The notes beneath the pieces were generated by a model, which saw nothing but the letters and a program-made list of their open reading frames with translations, ran no database searches and was not told where the DNA came from. Shown here in pieces: positions 36,401 through 48,400 of a stretch of DNA of 64,000 bases. Origin of the DNA: Nematostella vectensis (lineage: Eukaryota; Cnidaria; Anthozoa; Actiniaria; Edwardsiidae). A program made the translations under genes and the position numbers. The DNA is taken from contig NC_064041.1 of the NCBI RefSeq assembly GCF_932526225.1, positions 15,346,951 through 15,410,950 of the forward strand. Direction: 5' to 3'. Position 1 is the first letter of the stretch. Every line of letters starts with the position of its first letter.

Positions 36401-39400
36401 ACACAACGAAGAAACGGAAGGATACCATCTACGCATAAGTGTAATTGAAGCGAAAACACTTAAAGATTAAGTGTCCATAGCTAGAGAGCATTTTTTCACC
36501 TCTATTCGGAAATCTTGTACGGTTGAATCCTTTCTTGTGATGACCTTGAAAAAAAAAAAGCGAAAGAGGCTCTAATAGCAAAATCCATGCTTTAGTTAAC
36601 CGGTATTTTTTCCTTTCAAACGAGCAATATCAAATAGTTATTGCTAAGATTTCTGGTCTAGGTTCTTCTGCACAAATATCACACATTATCAAACTTGACA
36701 CCCTGCTTTGGCATTCCTTAAAATTTCTTTCTCATAACTTTTCATCTTTCCCTTAATTTTTCATGGATAATTAAAGATTATTTGTTTTCGTAAGATTGTC
36801 TCTCCTTTTCTCTTCCCCCCCCCCCATTTACTTTACCCTCCCTTCCCGTCGCCCTTTACCTACTCAAGATTCTTCATCTTGCTCTTCAGCCCCTCTAAAG
36901 ATTGCCCCGCCCCTCCCCACCCCCATTTACCTTACCCTCCCCTCCCTTCGCCCTTTACCTGCTCAAGATTCTTCAGCTTGCTCTTCAGCCCCTCTAAAGA
37001 TTGCCCCGCTCCTCCCCACCCCCATTTACCTTACCCTCCCCTCCCTTCGCCCTTTACCTGCTCAAGATTCTTCAGCTTGCTCTTCAGCCCCTCGAAAGAT
37101 TGCCCCGCCCCTCCCCACCCCCATTTTCCTTACCCTCCCCTCCCTTCGCCCTTTACCTGCTCAAGATTCTTCAGCTTACTCTTCAGCCCCTCTAAAGATT
37201 GTCCCGCCCCTCCCACCCCCATTTACCTTACCATCCCCTCCCTTCGCCCTTTACCTGCTCAAGATTCTTCAGCTTGCTCTTCAGCCCCTCTGAAGATTGC
37301 CCCCACCCCTCCCACCCCCTTTTACCTTACCCTCCCCTCCCTTTGCCCTTTACCTGCTCAAGATTCTTCAGCTTGCTCTTCAGCCCCTCTAAAGATTGCC
37401 CCGCCCCTCCCCACCCCCATTTACCTTACCCTCCCCTCCCTTCGCCCTTTACCTGCTCAAGATTCTTCAGCTTACTCTTCAGCCCCTCTAAAGATTGTCC
37501 CGCCCCTCCCCACCCCCATTTTCCTTACCCTCCCCTCCCTTCGCCCTTTACCTGCTCAAGATTCTTCAGCTTGCTCTTCAGCCCCTCTAAAGATTGCCCC
37601 GCCCCTCCCCACCCCCATTTACCTTACCCTCCCCTCCCTTCGCCCTTTACCTGCTCAAGATTCTTCAGCTTACTCTTCAGCCCCTCTAAAGATTGTCCCG
37701 CCCCTCCCCACCCCCATTTTCCTTACCCTCCCCTCCCTTCGCCCTTTACCTGCTCAAGATTCTTCAGCTTGCTCTTCAGCCCCTCTAAAGATTGTCCCGC
37801 CCCTCCCCACCCCCATTTGCCTTACCCTCCCCTCCCTTCGCCCTTTACCTGCTCAAGATTCTTCAGCTTGCTCTTCAGCCCCTCTAAAGATTGCCCCGCC
37901 CCTCCTCGCCCCCATTTACCTTACCCTCCCCTCCCTTCGCCCTTTACCTGCTCAAGATTCTTCAGCTTGCTCTTCAGCCCCTCTAAAGATTGCCCCGCCC
38001 CTCCCCACCCCCAATTACCTTACCCTCCCCTCCCTTCGCCCTTTACCTGCTCAAGATTCTTCAGCTTGCTCTTCAGCCCCTCTAAAGATTGCCCCGCCTT
38101 CCTTCTCTCCTCTTCAAGTAACTCCGCTCGCTTGGTCATCTGTTGCCGCAACTGATCCTACAACAAGCAAGAAAAACAATATCTCTAAAGACAGATTCCC
38201 CTATTTATGTATGGTATAACTAGAAAGACTTCAGGCAAGCTGTAGAAAAACTAGAAGATCTGCATGGGCGTGGTGTAAACAAGGTATAAACTAACATACC
38301 TGACAACATTGTGTTGATTTATACCTTCCCTATTAATGTAGCCTGCATAGTTTCTGTGTGTTTTGAGCGTTCAGAAACCGACGATAAGATCGATGAGCGA
38401 GATTTTGATCGCACGAAAAATGGGGCGAGCGCAGAAAAGGAAGGAGGCTACGCAGGCTACTATTAATGACGCTATCGGGATCGGTACATTGAAGCGAAGA
38501 AACCGTCGCTCTAGTCAGAAGAATGAATTGAATCACTCCGATACACTAGCTCATCCAACCATCGACTATTATATTAATGGCACGGTCAAGATATACTTAC
38601 CCTGAGTTGACCCTGTTGAAGCTTGATTTTCTCAGCTGACATCTTTCTGTTGACGTCGTCTTTCTGTGCAGTAAACAAAGTACGCCATCTTATGGGCGTG
38701 TCATTAAACCAAGGAATGGGGGCACTATACCTACAAAATGACCCCCCCGCAAAACAACAACAAGCATGCTTACATTTTGCTTTGCTGCCTCCATCCCTAT
38801 TTTCTGTGCTTCAAGGGTCTTCTCAGAGGTCTGAAAGTAATCTTGAATATCATCCTGTCTTTACTGTACAAGCTTTTAAATCGCGAAGCGCGCTATCGTG
38901 GCCACCAATATAAAGTCAATAAACAGTCGCGTACACAGGGGGTTCGCAGGTTGCGCGCACCCCCTCCCCTAATAAGGGCCAAAATGTAGGTCACTTCTTA
39001 TTAAGGACTCTTCAAATTATATGCCTTTTTCTTATGATACCTATATAGCCTGAAAAGTCTTGCGAGAATCGCAGTTTGATTGGCCCTACACGTCGTACTA
39101 TGTGTGCTGAAGTATTTCTTTGCCTCGCTAGCTTGCTACTGAACATCGTACTATGATGTGTGCTGAAGTATTTCTTTGCCCCGCTAGCTTGCTACTGAAC
39201 ATCGTACTATGATGTGTGCTGAAGTATTTCTTTGCCTCGCTAGCTTGCTACTGAACATCGTACTATAATGTGTGCTGAAGTATTTCTTCGCCTCGCTTGC
39301 TTGCTACTGAAGTTCACGTCAATCAGCACGAACGCGCGCTATAAAAGGGATTGCTTCGCCCCTTTATTCGAAAGCTCGCGCAAGGCTGTTACTACATTAA

Positions 39401-42400
39401 AGATGTGTTTTTCGCCAATTTTGCGTCTATTATAGGTTTCTGGCCTCTCTCTACGGAGCTCTGCACTGAGTGAAGTCAAATGAGGAATGACAGCTTGCCT
39501 AAGGCAAGTCCCTTTTATAGCGCGCGTTAGGATGACAGAGACTGTAATCTACGGTGGTCTATAGTACCTCTTTGATGGAATGACGTAGTTCCTCTAGCTG
39601 TAGCATCATGCTTTCCTTAGTTTGCTGCAGCTGTTTAATTTCTTCCAGGGTCTGGTCACGTGTTGTTTCAACTAGCTTCAGACTTTTGACAAGTTCCTAC
39701 AGACAGTAGGCATAGCTCTTCATTAAGTGGTCGACCGAATGACGGAAAATGCTCTAAATAACCTTATTTCACATCAAATAGCGCAAACAAATTCTTTCTA
39801 AGATTCTTTCTAAGAATCACTGAAAGCACTTTGGACCAAACGAAACAGGGAACTTCTTTTAGACCCGAAGAGCATGCATAAAATTTGTTTTCCTAAAAAC
39901 AATATAATAGTCGTGCTTTTAGAGGACGCTGCGTTTCAAACAGTTTTGCCATTCAGTGAAACAATTTGCTTTTCTCTGTCATGAGTTGACTTCTTCCGAT
40001 TGTGGACACGGAAACATTGCGTGTTGAGTAGAACTGAGTTCCTAAAAACAAATAAATTGAGTGGAATACCTTTATCTGTGAGGTCTGATCCTCAATGTCT
40101 TTTTTCGCGTTCTTCTTTTTATCTTCCATATTTTCATTCTTTTGAGAACAAAAACAATAAAAGAGAACAGCAAAAATTAAAAGGAGAACAACAACAATAA
40201 AAGAGAACAACAATAAAAGAGAACAACAAAAATAAAAGAGAACAACAACAATTAAACGGAGAACAACAACAATGAAAGAAAACGACAACAATAACAGAGA
40301 ACAATAACAATAAAAGAGAACAACAATAAAAGACAAAAATATAATAAAAGATGTTTGTGAAGGACGTTCGTGCATAAAGCTTACAATAAAGCTATAAAGC
40401 TAAGAAGCTCATAGCGGAGCCAGCGCGGGCGTAGGCCGAGCGCGGAGCTCCATAGGTATAGAAATTTGTCATAAGCTAGGCGACTCAAAAATTGTGGTCA
40501 ATGACGTCATGTCACACGCTGTCAGCTATCTGCCCCCATTCACGTGACCAGCTCAAGCGACCAGGCCAGCTAATTGATTGATCGCTCTAAACCAATGATA
40601 GACTATTTCCAGCAAGAACCGGGGGGACTTGAAAAGGCGGGAGGGGGGATTAAGCCTATTCTCTGACTTTCGACGAACGAATAACGGAATGCATGATGCA
40701 GAAACGAAATGACAAGAAAAAGTATTTAATTGAGAAAATGCAACTGATTAGCCAGTCAAATGGCCGTATGAAAAATTTTAAAGGATATGTTTGTCTAAGG
40801 AACTGCTCTGTACCTTTACAAGGTGGGAATATCATCAGCTCGACTTCTTTACCTGTCGCGGTAATTGACTCAACATAAAATCGTGGAAAGGGAATTCGTG
40901 CATCATCAGTTAACAACCCTGTGAATTCCCCCGAACCTTTACCTTTTAACACTAAAAATATTATTCTTCGGGAGAAAAACGTGTACCAGGTAAATAGGAA
41001 ATCGCAAAATAGATCCAAATAGATGAACCACCAAACGATGAAGTAAATATTGGTTGGAATTTGAAGCCAGTTTTCTGTTTTCTGCGCGCGCTTACGTGCA
41101 CTGGAATGACGCCATGAGCGCGCGCTTACGTGCACTGGAATGACGCCATGAGCGCGCGCTTACGTGCACTGGAATGACGCCATGAGCGCGCGCTTACGTG
41201 CACTGGAATGACGCCATGAGCGCGCGCTTACGTGCACTGGAATGACGCCATGAGCGCGCGCTTACGTGCACTGGAATGACGCCATGAGCGCGCGCTTACG
41301 TGCACTGGAATGACGCCATGAGCGCGCGCTTACGTGCACTGGAATGACGCCATGAGCGCGCGCTGACGTGCACTGGAATGACGCCATGAGCGCGCGCTTA
41401 CGTGCACTGGAATGACGCCATGAGCGCGCGCTGACGTGCACTGGAATGACGCCATGAGCGCGCGCTTACGTGCACTGGAATGACGCCATGAGCGCGCGCT
41501 TACGTGCACTGGAATGACGCCATGAGCGCGCGCTGTTGTAAGTTGTAAAAAAGTTCTTTTTATTGTCTTTTGCTTTTGCGTAGGATTAGAAATAATTTAA
41601 AAAAGAAATAAAACATTCTTTGTGTGCCTTCATTGAGTTTTGAAAACCTCGGTGTTTGTTTGTGGAATTCTCGAGCAGATGTTGTTTTTATGGATCTTTT
41701 TTTTATCCTCACAAGAAATTCTACTCTAGAAACTCTATTCTTCAGGGGGTCATACCCCTAAACTGCCAAAATCTATATATTAAATCTCTAAATATGATAC
41801 CAGAGAAGATTTCCGCTCATAGAGTGGATTTTGTTGCCACCCCCCCCCCTCAGAATTTCTACCCCCTAAAAGTGGAATACTACATTGTTTAATAAAATCC
41901 AATTTTCTCTGTGTGGCTATGGATCTATTCTGGTAACACAAAATGTTTGTCGTCAGTGCTAATGTTGCTTACGGTATGCTCTAGTAAGTACGCAGCTGCT
42001 TTGTCTCCTATTATCTTTGTTCTACAAAGGAGTTCTTTTGTCTCTATTCTTCTCATTCTATGTGTCGAGGTGCGGATATTGTTCATTTGCCCAATCAAAT
42101 TGCAGCTTGTAAGAGCTGCGTACTGACCCGTATGCTCTGGCTATCACATCTCTCCCACAGGAACCCCGTCAACATACCTTCTCACATTCATATTCCTGCT
42201 TGTACAACACAGGAACCGCGTCAACATACCTTCTCACGTTCATGTTTCTGCTTGTACAACACAGGAACCCCGTCAACATACCTTCTCACGCTCATGTTCC
42301 TGCTTGTACAACACAGGAACCCCGTCAACATACCTTCTCACGTTCATGTTCCTGCTTGTACAACACAGGAACCCCGTCAACATACCTTCTCACGTTCATG

Positions 42401-45400
42401 TTCCTGCTTGTACAACACAGGAACCCCGTCAACATACCTTCTCACGTTCATGTTTCTGCTTGTACAACATCAGCTCCTGTGCAAGCTTTTGCGCATGACC
42501 AAAGTGGTGCTGAGCCTCTGACCGGAAAAACTCCATCTCGCGGGCGAGACGTGTCTGCTCTTGCGCATGCTCTTTGACAGTCTGCTCGAGTTTGTGCTTA
42601 TACTCTTTGCTTTTTGCACCGCTGACCTTGAGTGACCTCTGAGCCTGCTCTGCTGTGGCTTGTTGCTGTTGAACCAAAGCACGCATGTGTGGTAGCCCAA
42701 CTTATTTTCCCGGATGTATTTTGTTTGTGTAATCATTAGTCTTTTAAAGGCTATAAAAGTGCCTACCGAATATGTGAATGGTATTATGGCTTTCGCTCAA
42801 AAAAAGGCCGCTGCCAGAAAACGCACGGTGGTTTGAGATGAGCAGATCCCTGTCAGTGACGGGTCCCGGATGTATTGAAGGTTTGTTTCTATCCCGGGGA
42901 GGGGGGAAGGGGGATTTATAAAACAAAAGGCAAAATGCTCTAACACCCCATACCTTTCAACTTCAAGACTGTTTTTCCAGAGTACGTCAACTTACTTTCT
43001 TTAGATCTTCTTTGAGCTTCTTTATCTCCAACAGGGACTTTTTCAAAGACTGGCGCATCTGTTTGTTTTGTCCTTTAAGCTCGTCAACAGTGCGCTCCAA
43101 GTCGCCTAGAGGGGGGTCAAAGAATAAAAATGTGAGATCAATGATTTTACTTTTATGTCAAAACCAGCACCTGGGGCGAATTGCGGTTAACCTGTGGTCT
43201 TCCCAAACATCAGGGTCTTGGCCTATTTTTCAACGCCATCTGAGATGGTGGTCAGCAAAATCGTAGTAAACACAAACTGCAGCGCTAGTTTATGTTGAAA
43301 TTCTTGTCGTTCACATATCTACGGCGATAGAAAAGCGACAAAGTGATCGAAACGACGTCATCAATGGATTTTTAGTGATAGAAAAGCGACAAAGTGACCG
43401 AAACGACGTCATCAATGGATTATTAGTGATAGAAAAGCGACAAAGTGACCGAAACGACGTCATCAATGGATTATTAGTGATAGAAAAGCGACAAAGTGAT
43501 CGAAACGACGTCATCAATGGATTATTAGTGATAGAAAAGCGACAAAGTGATCGAAACGACGTCATCAATGGATTATTAGTTGTAGAAAAGCGACAAAGTG
43601 ATCGAAACGACGTCATCAATGGATTTTTAGTGATAGAAAAGCGACAAAGTGACCGAAACGACGTCATCAATGGATTATTAGTGGGCAGATTCACGCAAAA
43701 ACGAGATCTTCTTGTTAATTAATTTTAACGTGTCTAGAAAGGGACGCGGCTACAAAAAAGCAAAAACCTAAGATAAAGAGAGAAGTAGAGATAATGATAT
43801 CTATTCTTTATTTCTCATTGGCGTCGCTTCTTGTACTTGAAGCGGCAATTGTACTAGCTTACCTCCAGCAGGGCCGACGGAAACCTCAACCGACAAAAGT
43901 CAAAGGAATCTATTAGAATCCGCGCTATTTAACAGGTCATCCGCTTTAAATTATCAGTCACATCCTCAACGAATAGACACACTGCTTTTATAATTGTGAA
44001 TTTTTTTTCGCGTTTTCCGTTACAAATAGTCGGGGGTTGTTACGTAATCGACCGGAAGTAAACTGGTGCCATTCCCGCTTTGATGCCAAGCCTTCATACT
44101 TTGCGCATGCCCAGTTCGTGTTTCTTGCGAGCACTTTATGCTGGATACTGCTGTACCGCTGCTCTGTTGGCTCACTTCAATTGCTGTTCCAGCCTCATCA
44201 ACATATTTCTAAACCATAAAGAAGAAATCATCAGAATGTCATTTAAATTTTCATAGCGTCAAGTAGAGACATTCTACTGGCCAGGTTGAATAATAAAAAA
44301 AAAAACCCGAAAATTATGAAAATGAAAATGAAAGCGCTTTTATGTTGCTAATGCAAGACTATGTCCAGATAAGATAATGACTCCCGGAAAAAAGGAGTTG
44401 ACTTACCTTTGAATTACTGATCCGTTCGTTTCCATTAGCAACGTTGCTGACGTCATGCTTCTTAGGTACCGGAAGTTGAGCACCTCGACGACGTTTCCTC
44501 TTCTCTTCGACCTCTTTACTACCGATAGCAGTCGCTGACCGTTTTGCAGGCTCATCACGCATGTGCTCTGCGGGGGTTGAATGTCGTGTGGTTTCCCCTT
44601 TCTGTAGGAGTTGCTCGAGTTCGTCGCGACGGTGTTCGAGTTCGTCTCGAAGTTTTCGGAACTCGGCTTCGAATTCAGCGTGATTTTGTTTGGTCTCGGA
44701 AAATTTCTAGGAAATAGGAAGAAATTTTAAATACAACAATCATCCCCAGAGATAAAACAGTGAACTTAAACTTTAAAGATGTAATCCACCGGGATTTTTT
44801 TATAATATAATTCCCTGAGAGAAAACATCCAGAGAGCTAAAAGTATGAAATCCAAGAAGTGCGCCCACCTTTTTCTCGAGATTTAGGTCAGCGGTCACTT
44901 TACTCTTGGAATTGACTAAAGATTCCAGCTCTTGTTTCTGATCTACAAGGTAAAAAGACATCATAACCATCTTAGTAGGATTTATTTTTACAAAGCATTG
45001 TTACTGCCGGGCGCCAAAAAAATTCCGTGTCCGGGTCGTGAAAAGTTAATATAAAAACATGAATGTGATAGGAATCTGTGGCAACCTTTTAATTCTTGTT
45101 TGACGACGTCTAGCTCTTGATGGCTTGTCTTATTATCGCTCTGAACACGGTCCCGATCTGCGCATGCGCTAACTACTTGTTTCTTCAGGGATACCAGTTC
45201 CCTGAAAAACAGAAATTAACGTCAACTTTCCGTTAGCATCTCTTGTAAATAGCGTAAAAGTGTACAAAAGTTTTGATAATAGTCTTTTTATCGTTGTTTT
45301 TCTTTTGGGTTGTTGGGAGAAGTTGGAAGTTGGTCATACCCTTTTATCGTTAGTTTTGGTGTAGTAGGGAGGAGTTGGCAGTTGGTCATACCCTTCCATT

Positions 45401-48400
45401 ATTATTAGTCTTTGGCGTAGTAAGGAGAAGTTTTGAGTTGGTCATACCCTTCTATCGTTGTTAGTCTTTGGTGGTAGTAGGGAGGAGTTGGCAGTTGGTC
45501 ATACCCTTCCATCGTTATTTGTCTTTGGTGTAGTAGGGAGAAGTTGGGAGTTGGTCAAACCCTTCCATCGTTATTAGTCTTTGGTGTAGTAGGGAGAAGT
45601 TGGGAGTTGGTCATACCCTTCTATTGTTGTTAATCTTTGGTGTAGTAGGGAGAAGTTGGGAGTTGGTCAAACCCTTCCATCGTTATTAGTCTTTGGTGTA
45701 GTAGGGAGAAGTTGGGAGTTGGTCATACCCTTCCATCGTTATTAGTCTTTGGTGTAGTAGGGAGAAGTTTTGAGTTGGTCATACCCTTCTATTGTTGTTA
45801 ATCTTTGGTGTAGTTGGGAGTTGGTCATACCCTTTGATCCTGTCCTGATCTTGCTCAAGCTCTTGAATCTCATCCTGTAGCTCTTGTTTTCTCGCTGCGA
45901 GTTCGCTCATCTCGGATTCAAACTTGCTCCTGTCCTCTTCTGTCTTTTTTAGCAAACCTCTTTCTCGATTTATCTCCGATACAACGCTCTTAATCGCAAA
46001 ATTAAAGTACAGTAAATACAACGTGCAGCAAGAGGGAAGGGGGAGAAGATGTTTTGTCTCCTACAGTATAAGTGTGCTACATATTAAACCCGCAATGTCC
46101 TGTACTTGGAACCCAAGCTCTATTCTTAGACTAGAGCTTCGCCGGTTGTTTCACATCTAACTTATATTTTCCCGTAACAGTTTAGAAAACAGATCACCTC
46201 TAGTTCTATCCCGGCTTCTAAAGTCTTCTCCTTCAGAGATACAAGCTCCTCCTCCTTCCCGGCGACCCTCGCGGTCAGGCCTTCAATCTCTCGCTCCTTA
46301 TTCCCAGTCTCCCTCTCGTACATGCTGAGTTTCTCGCTTTCCTCTTGTACTCGCTCGCGCATGCTCATTAGCTCTGCGCGGTGTTTTCGTAACGCCTCGA
46401 GAGCCTCGTTCCTCGCGTCATTTACCTCGGTCAGCCTGTCAGCGGTTTGCTGTTGAGAGGGTGCATATAAAATATTACATATAAAACATATAACGTTACA
46501 GATAAAAGACTGTCTCAGAGACGTCTTATTAAAGAGGCTATGTTATCAGACGAGCATCTGGTTTGCGCATTGAATTACAAGTCTCCAGTGGGCCACGCTA
46601 ATGGCTGAAATTTCCGTAAAATTCTCATCGCCCCACCCTCCCCTTCCCTCCCCTTTCTCGTCCCTCACCTGCAGCACGCCCTCGTGATATTCCCGTTCTT
46701 TCTCCCTCCTCAGTCCCTGTTCCTCGATTTCCCGTCGTCGGGTCGCCATGGCTAGCTCTAGCTCGCTTAGGTCTTTACGTGCACGTGCTATGCACGTGTT
46801 CAGTTCGTGGTACTCCGCCGTCTGTTTTTGTAATTCGTTGTGAGTACGAGCTAGTTGTGTTGTACGCTCCTCGATGATTTTCTCGCCATCTTTAAGCGCG
46901 CTTACTCGGCGCTCGTGTTTGGCGTGCTCCTCTCGCTCAGTGGCGGCGACCACTTCTCGCAGATCTTCGAGTCTGGTCATTACAATAATAGGAGTATAAG
47001 ATAAAATAAGTTTATAGTCTGATCATTACAAAAAGCAGATATGTGACAGTCTGTATGCATGCGAGCTATAGTGTAATAGCTCTCGAGAGAAGTAGGAGGG
47101 GGGGCACAACTGCTCGCAGATCTTCGAGTCTGATTAGTACGATACTAGGAGCAAAAAAAATTAACGATTCTGTATGCATGCGACATTTAGCCTAACAGCT
47201 CCCGAGAAAAGGAGGAGGGGGGGGTTCTTTAAAGAAGAGACTGGCTCTTCGCAGATCTTCGAGTCAGATCATTTCAATATTAGGAGTGAGTCTGTATGTA
47301 TGCCTTATAGCTCCCGAGAAGAGAAGAAGGTGATTCTTTAAGAAGAGAAACGAATCCTCGCAGATCCTTGTGCGTGATCATTAAAATATTAGGAGTATAA
47401 GAAGATAAGTGTCAGTCTGTATATGCATGCGAGCTATAGCGCCTGTCAAGAGTGGTAAGGGAGGGGAGGGGGGGGGTGGATTCTTAAAAAAAGCACGAAT
47501 CTTCGCAGATCTTCGAGTATGATTATTACGATATTAGGAGTATAAGATTTGTGCCAGAGGGGGTTGGGGGCGGGGGAATAAACTCATTTAAAAAAGACAC
47601 GTCTTTTCGCAGATCTTCGAGATTAGGATTACCAAGAAAGAGAGAGAAAGAGACGTAATGAACCCTTCTTTTCAAGAGAACCCAGAATGCAGTTCAAATA
47701 CTAGGTTTGGTGGGAACAACTTCATTGTCCTAGAATATTCATGTTAGCTTGAGGGGAATGGACTTAAGATAACGGCCATCCAGTGCAATGCACCAAGACG
47801 TATCGAGCCTTTGGACTAGGAGGTATTTATTTTCATCTAATTCACTACATATAATAATTATTTTTTTGTTATTGCTTATAATGATTATGGTGAATTGATT
47901 GATTTTTACGGAGGGCCACAAGTTTGTGAGTGTATCACACTTTTTTAGTGTTACCCTCTTAAAATAAATAAATAAATAAAGCTACTACTACTAAGTACAT
48001 TTCGGCATTATTGAGTTTACTTTTGTTGACTTTGAACACAAAAGATGACATATGCACGTGCTTGGTGCGACTGAACCAATAAGAACAAAGGCAACCATAC
48101 AGACCTAGATGACGACATCACTTCACTGCTATAGGAACCCATAATTCCCAAGAGGCGCAAGCGTGAAAAAGACTTCAATATTTTTCACTCTACATCTCAG
48201 CGAGCTGTGTGTGGCGTAACCGTATAAGACTTAGGTCTTAAGGGCTAGGAACCTGGTTATTGCCTCCCTATTAATGCGCGGGTGCCTCGGTACCTGTGTG
48301 TTACACAGTTCGCTAGATAGCGGTGTTGGGGCCGAAATCTCCAGCTTAGCCGTAAAGCTTTAGCTACCATACGGTGTTTCAGCGGATGTCTGGAAGTATG

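Noticed and set aside
36879-38219. 446-codon plus-strand Pro/Ser-rich open frame
   Set aside because: Antisense reading of the 99-bp array that copies the coiled-coil exon end.
40656-41135. 159-codon minus-strand open frame with hydrophobic and YVESITATGKEVEL-like parts
   Set aside because: No recognisable family, no donor/acceptor pair in phase with neighbouring coiled-coil exons, and its start lies in the 34-bp array. Possibly a transposon relic, but not supported.
41089-43684. CRISPR-like appearance of regular repeats
   Set aside because: Units are head-to-tail with no unique spacers, in a eukaryotic intron, with no cas genes.
44157-44208. Longer exon running from 44208 to the strong donor CTGGAG|GTAAGC near 43862
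   Set aside because: That interval is filled by the dispersed repeat 43872-44069 and contains stops; the 52-bp exon fits both phases instead.
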